A stretch of 6,153 bases of DNA, from the NCBI GenBank assembly GCA_003476445.1, contig DMUF01000148.1, positions 658 through 6,810 on the forward strand, given 5' to 3'. The stretch is from Gammaproteobacteria bacterium (GTDB lineage: Bacteria > Pseudomonadota > Gammaproteobacteria > Pseudomonadales > Azotimanducaceae). Below the pieces are notes generated by a model, which was not told the DNA's origin, ran no database searches, and was given only the letters and a program-made list of their open reading frames with translations. Positions 1-6,065 of the stretch are shown piece after piece (the first letter of the stretch is position 1; every line of letters starts with the position of its first letter). The translations under genes and the position numbers were made by a program.

Positions 1-1664
1 CGCGCGGTAAGCCCTGCGAGCACTTCCCGAGTCGCCTCACGAAGGCCCTCGCTGGTCGCGAGATCGACCGGCGAACCAATGGTGACATCCTCGATGAAAT
101 CCCCAAGGTGCGAGTCTTCATCGTCACCGATTGGGGTTTCCATGGAGATCGGTTCCTTCGCGATCTTGAGCACGCGCCGAACCTTGTCTTCGGGCATTTC
201 CATGCGCCGGCCGAGCTCTTCCGGCGTGGGTTCGCGGCCCATCTCCTGCAGCATCTGGCGCGACACCCGATTGAGCTTGTTGATCGTCTCAATCATGTGC
301 ACCGGAATACGGATGGTGCGCGCCTGATCGGCAATGGAGCGCGTGATTGCCTGCCGGATCCACCACGTGGCGTACGTCGAGAACTTGTAGCCACGGCGGT
401 ACTCGAACTTGTCGACCGCCTTCATGAGACCAATGTTGCCTTCCTGGATCAGATCCAGGAACTGCAGCCCGCGATTGGTGTATTTCTTCGCGATGGAGAT
501 CACGAGCCGCAGGTTCGCCTCGACCATCTCCTTCTTTGCACGCCGCGCCTTGGCATCGCCCAGCGCGATGCGGCGATTGATTTCCTTGATGTCCGCGACG
601 CTGAGCCCTTCGTCATCCGTCAGCTGGCGCAGCTTCTTCTGACAGCGGAAGATTTCTTCCTTCTGCGCGTCCACGGCGGATGAGTAGGCTTTCTTCGCCT
701 TGATAAGACGCGTCACCCAGGCTTCGCTGCTCTCGTTGCCGACGAACTCTTTGCGGAATATCTCCCGCGGCACGTTGGCGCGCTTGAGGCAGATCTGCAT
801 GATCATGCGTTCTTGCCTGCGCACGCGATCCAGCGCGTCCTGCGGAATCTGCATAATGGCGTCGAAGTGACGCGGCACGAGCTTGAAGGGGGAGAAGAGC
901 TCACCCAACTTCACGAGCTGTGCCTGCGCTTCGGCACTGGAGCGCCCCTTCTCCTTCAGCACCTTCTGCGTCTTCGCATGCTGGCGCTTGAGCGCGGTGA
1001 AGCGTCGCTTTGCTTCCTCAGGATCCGGACCGCGGTCTTCCTCTTCCTCCTCCTCGCTGCCGTCCTCTGCGCTGAGCTCGTCCTCTTCGGTAGCGCCCTT
1101 GGGTTCAGGACCCACCATCTGGGTCGCTTCGGGAACGTCGTCCGTAGGATCCAGATAGCCAATGAGAAGGTCGGACAAGCGTCCGCCTTCGCCGGAGGCC
1201 TGGGCATAGGCATCGAGGGCATACTCGACGGTGCCGGGAAAGTAGGCCGCCGCCGAGAGCATGTCGCGAATGCCTTCCTCGATACGCTTGGCGATCGTGA
1301 TCTCGCCCTCACGGGTGAGCAGCTCGACCGTACCCATCTCACGCATATACATGCGCACCGGGTCGGTTGTGCGGCCAGCCTCCGTCTCTACCAGCGCAAG
1401 CGCAGCCGCAGCTTCTTCCGCCGCGAGCTCATCGGCTGTACTTTCTTCCGTGGCGAGCAATTCATCCGGATCCGGGGCGGTCTCGTAGACCGTGATCCCC
1501 ATGTCGTTAATCATGCGGATGATGTCTTCGATCTGGTCCGGATCGGCAATGTCGTCCGGGAGGTGATCGTTCACCTCCGCGTAGGTGACGAACCCCTGCT
1601 CCTTGCCCTTGGCAATCAGTTCCTTGAGACGGGACTGCTGCTGCTCGATCTCTTGAGTGCTCAT
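1..1664 (-). CDS. rpoD: RNA polymerase primary sigma factor RpoD (sigma70), C-terminus cut by window edge
   Basis: This gene encodes the housekeeping sigma factor, which binds core RNA polymerase, recognises -35 and -10 promoter elements and opens DNA at most vegetative promoters. The visible part is 554 residues and reads off the left edge. By alignment from memory with E. coli RpoD (613 aa) about 60 residues are missing, so region 4, including the -35-binding helix-turn-helix, lies outside the window. Region 1.1 is about residues 1-80 (motif TYAEVNDHLP at 27-36). Region 1.2 is about 97-130 (TTDPVRMYMREMG at 99-111). The poorly conserved insert is about 131-375 and has an acidic run at 204-210. 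Regions 2.1-2.4 are about 376-450 (QFLDLIQEGNIGLMKAVDKF at 401-420, YATWWIRQAITR at 431-442). Region 3 starts at about 451 (H456, E459). ATG 1664 is chosen because it matches the family N-terminus and follows GAGGTGAC. The gene has its own likely promoter in the gap after dnaG. Identity is essentially certain. Confidence 0.98.
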   Translation of the reverse strand, partial: MSTQEIEQQQSRLKELIAKGKEQGFVTYAEVNDHLPDDIADPDQIEDIIRMINDMGITVYETAPDPDELLATEESTADELAAEEAAAALALVETEAGRTTDPVRMYMREMGTVELLTREGEITIAKRIEEGIRDMLSAAAYFPGTVEYALDAYAQASGEGGRLSDLLIGYLDPTDDVPEATQMVGPEPKGATEEDELSAEDGSEEEEEEDRGPDPEEAKRRFTALKRQHAKTQKVLKEKGRSSAEAQAQLVKLGELFSPFKLVPRHFDAIMQIPQDALDRVRRQERMIMQICLKRANVPREIFRKEFVGNESSEAWVTRLIKAKKAYSSAVDAQKEEIFRCQKKLRQLTDDEGLSVADIKEINRRIALGDAKARRAKKEMVEANLRLVISIAKKYTNRGLQFLDLIQEGNIGLMKAVDKFEYRRGYKFSTYATWWIRQAITRSIADQARTIRIPVHMIETINKLNRVSRQMLQEMGREPTPEELGRRMEMPEDKVRRVLKIAKEPISMETPIGDDEDSHLGDFIEDVTIGSPVDLATSEGLREATREVLAGLTA

Positions 1665-1672
1665 GTCACCTC
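1665..1672 (-). promoter_or_regulatory. rpoD ribosome-binding site
   Basis: On the minus strand GAGGTGAC sits directly against the rpoD ATG. GAGGTGA is a seven-base match to the anti-Shine-Dalgarno sequence, although the spacing is short. It decides the start: an in-frame ATG 28 codons upstream (1748-1746) has no comparable site and would encode residues with no resemblance to the family. Confidence 0.75.
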
Positions 1673-1763
1673 GGCAGTGATCTTGTGTGCAACGAATGCC
1701 GCGATCGCGGCGTGCGCAACCGGGTTTCCCAGAAGATGGGGGCGGCATTCGCCCCACTCGAAC
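1665..1763 (-). promoter_or_regulatory. Structured 5' leader of rpoD
   Basis: If transcription starts 6-8 nt after the TATAAT box, the rpoD message has a leader of about 95-100 nt. It contains a 6-bp stem GGGGCG/CGCCCC with a 5-nt loop (1739-1755), a small GGG-AAA-CCC element (1722-1730) and a perfect 14-bp palindrome, GCCGCGATCGCGGC (1698-1711). The Shine-Dalgarno sequence follows. No U-run follows any of these stems, so they do not look like intrinsic terminators. I recognise no known riboswitch. A role in mRNA stability or translation control is inference only. Confidence 0.4.
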
Positions 1764-1768
1764 GGAGC

Positions 1769-1797
1769 ATTATAGCGAGACCCGCGAAGGTCTCCAA
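1769..1797 (-). promoter_or_regulatory. Sigma70-type promoter for rpoD
   Basis: On the minus strand there is a perfect -10 hexamer TATAAT (1774-1769), a 17-bp spacer and a partial -35 hexamer TTGGAG (1797-1792, 3 of 6 consensus bases). It lies in the non-coding gap between dnaG and rpoD, about 100 bp before the rpoD ATG. This would let the sigma factor be made independently of the upstream operon promoter. An inverted repeat fills the spacer and may be an operator. Confidence 0.6.
1777..1794. repeat. Inverted repeat in the rpoD promoter spacer
   Basis: GAGACC and GGTCTC form a perfect 6-bp inverted repeat separated by 6 bases (CGCGAA on the plus strand). It occupies the spacer of the rpoD promoter and overlaps the -35 hexamer. 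A further copy of the half-site GAGACC lies upstream at 1826-1831. The position suits a regulator binding site, but the repeat is short and no binding protein is recognised. Confidence 0.35.
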
Positions 1798-1893
1798 TGC
1801 GCTTGACTACAAGGTTTGTCAGCCAGAGACCAGGCAGGCGTTTTCCCGAGGGCTGAGCCATCCCGATCTACATGCCGCTGCGCTTTATCGCGG

Positions 1894-3690
1894 TCAGACG
1901 GTGTCGGAGCCCGTGTCCTCTCCCCCTGCCGCGGACCGTCGTTGAGTCCAGAATTCGCGAAACTTGTCGGCGCTCGGGGATTCCCGCACCTCCGCAAGCA
2001 GTCGCCGCCGCTCGGTGCGGGCAAAGGACTGAACCAACTTCGCCACGCCGGCCGTGAACTCCCCCTGCAGGGCATGGTCATCAAGCGCAAACGGCGCCTT
2101 GATGAGCTCGATCAGGCGGGGATGCGCGGCGGTGCCGGCCCAGCGCCCGAGAATCTCCGCCGCATCCGCCTCTGGGCGCGCGTCCAGAAAGCGCACCACT
2201 TCGAGGAACAGGTCGGGCACCGTCTGTGTACGCAGCGTCTCACGCTCCGCGGGCGGCAGAGCCAGAAAAAGCGCAGGACGCTGCAAGAGCTGGGCAAGAA
2301 GCCGGCGCTGCAGCGGTCCTGCCACCGTAAGCCGCAGATCAGCGCCCGTTGCCTGATGGGTGCGGGCGTCAGACGCGAGGGGCACCGGCCGCGCTCCGCC
2401 AGTTGTGCCCCCTGTTCGTGCCCGATCAGCAATCACCTGACGCGGCGTGAAGCCGGTCAGCTCCGCGAGACGCGCCTGCATCAGATCCTTGAGAATTCCA
2501 GCGGGCACTCGCTCGATGTGCGGCAGCGCAAGACTGCCTAGACGAGCACGATCATCAAGATTGCGGAGATCAAGCCCGTCGGCGAGTCGGGAGAAGAGAT
2601 ACTCGATCGCGGGGGTGGCTTCGGCAGCCAGACGGGAGAACGCCTCCTTTCCCCGCGCGCGAACGAGGCTATCGGGATCTTCGCCCTCGGGCAGAAACAT
2701 GAATTTGAGCTGGCGCCCGTCCTTCAGCTCCGGCAGGGCGCTTTCCAGCGCGCGCCACGCCGCCTTACGCCCGGCGTTGTCGCCGTCAAAGCAGCAAACG
2801 ACATCTTCCGTGTACCGGTAGAGTTTGTGAAAGTGCTCAGGGGTTGCCGCCGTTCCAAGCGTCGCCACGGCATTGGCCACGCCCGCCTGCGCAAGAGCGA
2901 CCACATCCATATACCCTTCGACGACGATCAGGCGATCGATCTGACGCAGCGCGCGCCGTACCTCATAGAGCCCGTAAAGCTCTCGCCCCTTGTGAAACAC
3001 CGGTGTTTCCGGGGAATTGAGGTACTTGGGCCCCTCGGTTGCACCGAAGATGCGCCCCCCGAACCCGATCACGCGACCGCGGGTATCGCGAATAGGGAAC
3101 ATGATGCGGCCACGGAAGCGGTCGTACACACGCCCGCCGTCGTTCTTGGTGAGGAGCCCCGCGTCGAGCAGCGTCGCCTCCGGAATATCTGCCAGCGCAC
3201 GGCGCAATCCATCCCAGGCTTGCTGTGCCGACCCGATACCAAAATCACGAGCGATGACGCCGACCACGCCGCGTTCGCGCAAATAGGCGATGGCAGGGGT
3301 GTCTGATCGCAGCTGTTCGCGAAAGTACTGTTCCGCCCGCTCCAGCGCCTTGAACAGCGGTTCATGACTGTCCTCGCGCCGCGCACCTGCTTCTCGCGGC
3401 ACCTCGACCCCAGCGATACGGGCCAGAGTCTCCACGGCTTCGACAAACTCCATGCGCTCGAATTCCATGAGGAATGTGAGCGCCGTGCCGCTCGCGCCAC
3501 AGCCGAAGCAGTGATAGAACTGCTTCTGCGGCGCGACCGTGAAGGACGGGGTCTTTTCGTTGTGGAATGGGCACAGGCCCTGATAATCGCGCCCAGCCTT
3601 ACGCAGCGCTACGCGGCCGTCGACCACATCGACGATGTCGATGCGGGACAGCAGCTCATTGATGAAAGATTGCGGAATGCGGCCGACCAT
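1894..3690 (-). CDS. dnaG: DNA primase DnaG
   Basis: DnaG makes the short RNA primers for Okazaki fragments and leading-strand initiation and is recruited to the fork by the replicative helicase DnaB. The 598-residue protein has the three expected parts. The N-terminal zinc-binding domain (about 1-105) carries C40, H43, C61 and C64 in CPFH and CFGC motifs. The catalytic core (about 115-430) has a TOPRIM fold with E258 in VEGYMDVV, D302 and D304 in FDGDNAG, and D338/D340 in EGEDPDS. After a Gly/Pro/Thr-rich linker (about 425-450) comes the C-terminal helicase-binding domain (about 455-580). Length is slightly above that of E. coli DnaG (581 aa). ATG 3690 starts a normal family N-terminus. It lies 22 bp after the manC stop, has only a weak purine stretch (AGAG) upstream, and its start codon falls within an 8-bp inverted repeat. 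Low translation would suit a protein needed in few copies. All metal-binding and catalytic residues expected are present. Confidence 0.98.
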   Translation of the reverse strand: MVGRIPQSFINELLSRIDIVDVVDGRVALRKAGRDYQGLCPFHNEKTPSFTVAPQKQFYHCFGCGASGTALTFLMEFERMEFVEAVETLARIAGVEVPREAGARREDSHEPLFKALERAEQYFREQLRSDTPAIAYLRERGVVGVIARDFGIGSAQQAWDGLRRALADIPEATLLDAGLLTKNDGGRVYDRFRGRIMFPIRDTRGRVIGFGGRIFGATEGPKYLNSPETPVFHKGRELYGLYEVRRALRQIDRLIVVEGYMDVVALAQAGVANAVATLGTAATPEHFHKLYRYTEDVVCCFDGDNAGRKAAWRALESALPELKDGRQLKFMFLPEGEDPDSLVRARGKEAFSRLAAEATPAIEYLFSRLADGLDLRNLDDRARLGSLALPHIERVPAGILKDLMQARLAELTGFTPRQVIADRARTGGTTGGARPVPLASDARTHQATGADLRLTVAGPLQRRLLAQLLQRPALFLALPPAERETLRTQTVPDLFLEVVRFLDARPEADAAEILGRWAGTAAHPRLIELIKAPFALDDHALQGEFTAGVAKLVQSFARTERRRLLAEVRESPSADKFREFWTQRRSAAGGEDTGSDTV

Positions 3691-3699
3691 CGTCGGCCG
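3680..3699 (-). promoter_or_regulatory. Hairpin enclosing the dnaG start codon
   Basis: On the mRNA strand CGGCCGAC and GTCGGCCG are perfect 8-bp complements separated by only the four bases GATG, which contain the dnaG ATG. The stem has seven G-C pairs and one A-U pair, so it should be stable. It would hold the initiation codon in a closed loop. The region just upstream has no strong Shine-Dalgarno sequence. Ribosomes ending on manC (stop 3715-3713) would reach the foot of the stem, so coupling to manC translation is possible. The stem is seen directly; the regulatory effect is inferred. Confidence 0.55.
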
Positions 3700-3712
3700 A
3701 CTCTAGCACAGC

Positions 3713-5119
3713 TCAACGACCGTACTGGTCCTGGAAGCGGACGATGTCGTCCTCGCCAAGGTAGGGGCCAACCTGCACTTCGATCATCTCGAGCACGAGC
3801 TTGCCGGGGTTCGCGAGCCGGTGCCGGACACCGAGGGGAATGTACGTACTCTCGTTTTCAGCCAGGGTGAAGGTTTCGTCACCACGCGTGACTTCGGCTG
3901 TGCCCCGCACCACGATCCAGTGCTCGGACCGGTGATGATGCAGCTGCAGGGAGAGCTTTTCCCCAGGCTTCACCTTGATGCGTTTGACCTGATAACGCTC
4001 GCCCTGCTGGATGCCCTCGTAGCTTCCCCAGGGGCGAAACACCTCGCGGTGCGTCGACGATTCATCCCGTCCGGCAGCCTTCAGCTGCTCAACGATACGC
4101 TTCACATCCTGGACCCGCTCGCGATCGGCAACCAATACGGCGTCCGGCGTTTCCACGACGACCAGATTGTCGACACCGAGCGTGCCAACCAGCCGGGTCT
4201 GCGCAAGCACCAGCGAATCGCGCGTATCGACAGCGATGACATCGCCCGCGAGATGATTACCATCGCTGTCCCGGGGTGATTCGGCCCAAATCGCGGACCA
4301 GGAACCCACATCGCTCCAGTCGAAACCCGCGGGCACGACCATCGCCCGGTCCGTTGGCTCCATGACGGCATAGTCCACGGAGCGGGAGGGGCTGGTCAGG
4401 AAGGCGGCGTCGGGGCGGAAAAAATCGAGATCCGTGCGGCCTTGCCGGAAAGCCGCCTCGACCACTTCGGCGATGACCGGCTCGTGGCGGGCGAGCTCAT
4501 CGAGGTAGGTTCGAGCGGAAAAAACGAACATGCCGCTGTTCCACAGGTAGTCGCCGCTCGCGACGTAGGCTTCCGCCGTTGCTGCGTCAGGCTTTTCCAC
4601 GAACGCATCTACCGGACGCGCGTCGGGGCCTGCGCCACCCTTCGACCGAATGTAACCGTAGCCCGTCTCGGCCGCCGTGGGCACGATGCCGAAGGTCACA
4701 AGCGCGCCGCCGGCGGCCGCGGCACACGCTCGCTCGACCGCGGCCGCAAATGCGGCAGAATCGCGGATCAAATGATCCGAAGGTAACACCAGCAGAACGG
4801 CCTCTGGATCGGCATCCACCGCTGCCCAGGCAGCGAGCGCGATCGCAGGCGCGGTATTGCGCCCCTCGGACTCAAGGATGATCTGCTGCCACGGCAGTCC
4901 AATCGCCCGACATTGCTCAGCGACGAGAAACCGGTGCTCTTCGTTGCACACGATGATTGCGGGCGCAGGCGCCGCGGCGCGCGCGCGACGCAGGGTATTC
5001 TGCAGCAGCGACTCAGCGCCAAAGAGGGCGTGAAACTGCTTGGGGAACAAGTCTCGGGACAACGGCCACAAACGCGACCCGGAGCCGCCTGCAAGTATCA
5101 CGGGTATCGTCAGTGCCAT
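3713..5119 (-). CDS. manC: Bifunctional mannose-1-phosphate guanylyltransferase / mannose-6-phosphate isomerase (type II PMI-GMP)
   Basis: This cytoplasmic enzyme makes GDP-mannose from mannose-1-phosphate and GTP and, in bifunctional members (AlgA, XanB), also interconverts fructose-6-phosphate and mannose-6-phosphate. GDP-mannose feeds LPS O-antigen, capsule, exopolysaccharide and GDP-fucose/GDP-rhamnose pathways. The 468 residues match the usual family length. The N-terminal nucleotidyltransferase domain (about 1-290) shows the pyrophosphorylase signature GGSGSRLWPLSR (11-22), FPKQF (25-29), LPSDHLI (112-118), FVEKP (173-177) and WNSGMF (193-198). The C-terminal cupin domain (about 355-468) has the type II isomerase motif QLHHHRSEHW (392-401), a PGEKLS turn (385-390) and H433. 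ATG 5119 is fixed by AGGAGG seven bases upstream. The gene lies between yqeY and dnaG, where no sugar gene is expected, with dnaG only 22 bp downstream. No mobile-element debris is visible at its edges and base use looks like that of its neighbours. The bifunctional assignment is from motifs only. Confidence 0.93.
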   Translation of the reverse strand: MALTIPVILAGGSGSRLWPLSRDLFPKQFHALFGAESLLQNTLRRARAAAPAPAIIVCNEEHRFLVAEQCRAIGLPWQQIILESEGRNTAPAIALAAWAAVDADPEAVLLVLPSDHLIRDSAAFAAAVERACAAAAGGALVTFGIVPTAAETGYGYIRSKGGAGPDARPVDAFVEKPDAATAEAYVASGDYLWNSGMFVFSARTYLDELARHEPVIAEVVEAAFRQGRTDLDFFRPDAAFLTSPSRSVDYAVMEPTDRAMVVPAGFDWSDVGSWSAIWAESPRDSDGNHLAGDVIAVDTRDSLVLAQTRLVGTLGVDNLVVVETPDAVLVADRERVQDVKRIVEQLKAAGRDESSTHREVFRPWGSYEGIQQGERYQVKRIKVKPGEKLSLQLHHHRSEHWIVVRGTAEVTRGDETFTLAENESTYIPLGVRHRLANPGKLVLEMIEVQVGPYLGEDDIVRFQDQYGR

Positions 5120-5126
5120 GAGCGAG

Positions 5127-5132
5127 CCTCCT
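5127..5132 (-). promoter_or_regulatory. manC ribosome-binding site
   Basis: AGGAGG on the minus strand is a full Shine-Dalgarno core seven bases before the manC ATG. It is among the strongest ribosome-binding sites in the window and contrasts with the weak sites before rpsU and dnaG. Confidence 0.85.
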
Positions 5133-5206
5133 GTGCAGAAGCGATCCTAGGAAGAAGCATAGACGAGGAAGGCTGCGTTCCGAGGGGGTTTCCGGTTTCG
5201 CGAAGC

Positions 5207-5234
5207 CTGATAGCGCGAGCACGATCCGCCCCAA
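5207..5234 (-). promoter_or_regulatory. Weak promoter candidate upstream of manC
   Basis: On the minus strand TTGGGG (5234-5229) and TATCAG (5212-5207) are separated by 16 bp, matching 3 and 4 of 6 consensus bases. It lies in the 164-bp gap before manC and could drive manC-dnaG separately. The match is poor and could be chance. A small CCGCC/GGCGG stem (5226-5239) overlaps the -35 box. Confidence 0.22.
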
Positions 5235-5260
5235 GGCGGCGAAGCCCCTGATGTGACAAA

Positions 5261-5282
5261 TCCCGCCCCTCAGCCAGCGGGA
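5261..5282 (-). terminator. Possible weak terminator or attenuator after yqeY
   Basis: Immediately after the yqeY stop codon the mRNA strand forms TCCCGC/GCGGGA, a 6-bp stem with a 10-nt loop, followed by TTTGTC. The stem is GC-rich but the U-run is short and interrupted, so termination would be partial at best. Together with the 164-bp gap it suggests that manC-dnaG may be only partly cotranscribed with rpsU-yqeY. Confidence 0.3.
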
Positions 5283-5283
5283 A

Positions 5284-5736
5284 TCAGCCGCCGGCCAAGC
5301 GAGCCTTGACCCGGGCGCTGACCTGGCCCATGTCCGCACGGCCCTGCACGCGCGGTCGCAGCACATTCATAAGCGCACCCATATCCTTGGGGCTGCTCGC
5401 GCCTGTCGCCGTCACTGCCGCGTTGATCTCCGCTTCGAGCTCCGCGTCCGACAGCGGCGCGGGCATGAATTCGCGGATCACCTCGATTTCCTGCCGCTCG
5501 ACAGCGGCCAGGTCCTCCCGGCCCGCTGCTTCGTATTGCTGCAGCGAGTCTTGCCGCTGCTTCAACATGCGATTCAGGATCTGCAGGATGTCGTCATCCG
5601 AGAGGATCTTGCGCGTATCGACTTCGACACGCTTGATCTCGGCGTTCATGAGACGCAGCGCGGCCAAGCGCTCTTTCGCGCGCGCGCGCATTGCGTCCTT
5701 GGTGGCTTCGCCGATTGACTCCTTCAGTGCGGACAA
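5284..5736 (-). CDS. yqeY: YqeY/GatB-like domain protein
   Basis: This is a small cytoplasmic, largely helical protein of the YqeY family, which resembles the C-terminal tRNA-contacting domain of GatB/Asp-tRNA(Asn)/Glu-tRNA(Gln) amidotransferase. Its exact role is not established and it has no amidotransferase active site. It has 150 residues, the usual length for the family. Family-typical features are the N-terminal helix with AMRARAKERLAALRL (15-29), the central RQDSLQQYEAAGR segment (61-73), EFMPAPL (89-95) and the C-terminal segment DMGALM...PRVQGRADMG (118-137). The start is a TTG codon (5736-5734), preceded four bases upstream by GGAGGG. The first ATG in frame is residue 16, which would remove the conserved first helix. 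It lies 44 bp after rpsU, a common pairing in rpsU-yqeY-dnaG clusters. I infer cotranscription with rpsU. Confidence 0.93.
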   Translation of the reverse strand: MSALKESIGEATKDAMRARAKERLAALRLMNAEIKRVEVDTRKILSDDDILQILNRMLKQRQDSLQQYEAAGREDLAAVERQEIEVIREFMPAPLSDAELEAEINAAVTATGASSPKDMGALMNVLRPRVQGRADMGQVSARVKARLAGG

Positions 5737-5740
5737 GACG

Positions 5741-5746
5741 CCCTCC
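5741..5746 (-). promoter_or_regulatory. yqeY ribosome-binding site that fixes a TTG start
   Basis: GGAGGG on the minus strand is four bases before the TTG at 5736-5734 (GGAGG with a five-base gap). This, plus the family N-terminus beginning at that codon, supports TTG as the real start. Confidence 0.75.
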
Positions 5747-5757
5747 GGCTACGTAGT

Positions 5758-5776
5758 GGGCGCCCAACTGGCGCCC
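5758..5776 (-). terminator. Stem-loop between rpsU and yqeY (attenuator-like, no U-run)
   Basis: GGGCGCC and GGCGCCC form a perfect, all-GC 7-bp stem with loop AGTTG, starting a few bases after the rpsU stop. It is followed by ACTACGTAG rather than a U-run, so it is not a classical intrinsic terminator. In E. coli a terminator separates rpsU from dnaG and an RNase E site separates dnaG from rpoD. This hairpin is in the right place to reduce read-through or protect the rpsU 3' end. The function is inferred. Confidence 0.45.
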
Positions 5777-5780
5777 CAAG

Positions 5781-5996
5781 TCAGAACGACTTTTCGAACC
5801 GGCGCGCTTCGCGCTGCAGCTTCTTCGCGTGTCGCTTGACGGCTGCGGCCGCCTTGCGCTTACGGACGGAGGTGGGCTTTTCGTAGAACTCGCGCCGCCG
5901 CACTTCTGACAGCACGCCCGCTTTCTCGCAGGAACGCTTGAAGCGCCGCAGAGCGACATCGAAGGGTTCGTTTTCCTTGACCTTTACGTTCGGCAT
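5781..5996 (-). CDS. rpsU: 30S ribosomal protein S21
   Basis: S21 is a small basic protein of the 30S platform, close to the 3' end of 16S rRNA, and helps initiation on mRNAs. The 71 residues equal the E. coli length. Diagnostic stretches are VKVKENEPFDVALRRFKR (4-21), CEKAGVL (23-29), EVRRREFYEKP (31-41) and the lysine/arginine-rich tail KRHAKKLQREARRF (54-67). ATG 5996 is chosen because MPNVKVKENEPF is the family N-terminus. An in-frame GTG nine codons upstream (6023-6021) would lie only a few bases from the predicted transcript start and adds residues absent from the family. No Shine-Dalgarno-like purine run is seen before either start. It is the first gene of the operon, with yqeY 44 bp downstream, and has its own promoter at 6036-6065. 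Confidence 0.98.
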   Translation of the reverse strand: MPNVKVKENEPFDVALRRFKRSCEKAGVLSEVRRREFYEKPTSVRKRKAAAAVKRHAKKLQREARRFEKSF

Positions 5997-6035
5997 GTGC
6001 GTTGCGTCAACTTTGAAATTCACAAAAGGGCGAAA

Positions 6036-6065
6036 ATTCTACTCGGTCGAGGCTCAAGTTGCCAA
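6036..6065 (-). promoter_or_regulatory. Sigma70-type promoter for rpsU and the operon
   Basis: On the minus strand TTGGCA (6065-6060) and TAGAAT (6041-6036) each match 5 of 6 consensus bases and are separated by 18 bp. Transcription would start near 6029-6031, leaving a leader of about 33-35 nt before the rpsU ATG. The surrounding DNA is clearly more AT-rich than the genes. This is the best candidate for the main operon promoter. Confidence 0.65.

Noticed and set aside
1662..1748. In-frame upstream ATG that would extend rpoD by 28 codons
   Set aside because: The added residues do not resemble the sigma70 N-terminus, and the ATG at 1664 has the good ribosome-binding site and the family start.
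813..1775. A 320-codon plus-strand open frame opposite rpoD
   Set aside because: It is antisense to unmistakable RpoD coding sequence and crosses its promoter. High GC content produces long shadow frames, and the product resembles no known family.
1816..2541. A 241-codon plus-strand open frame opposite dnaG
   Set aside because: It is a shadow of the dnaG C-terminal coding region, with Arg/Ser/Pro-rich composition typical of antisense GC-rich frames.
5677..5689. Alternating CG run of 13 bases in yqeY
   Set aside because: It is explained by codons for Arg-Ala-Arg-Ala in a conserved helix. The run is short and there is no sign of slippage or frameshift.
5997..6023. In-frame GTG that would extend S21 to 80 residues
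   Set aside because: S21 is normally 71 residues starting at the ATG at 5996. The GTG would be only a few bases from the predicted transcript start.
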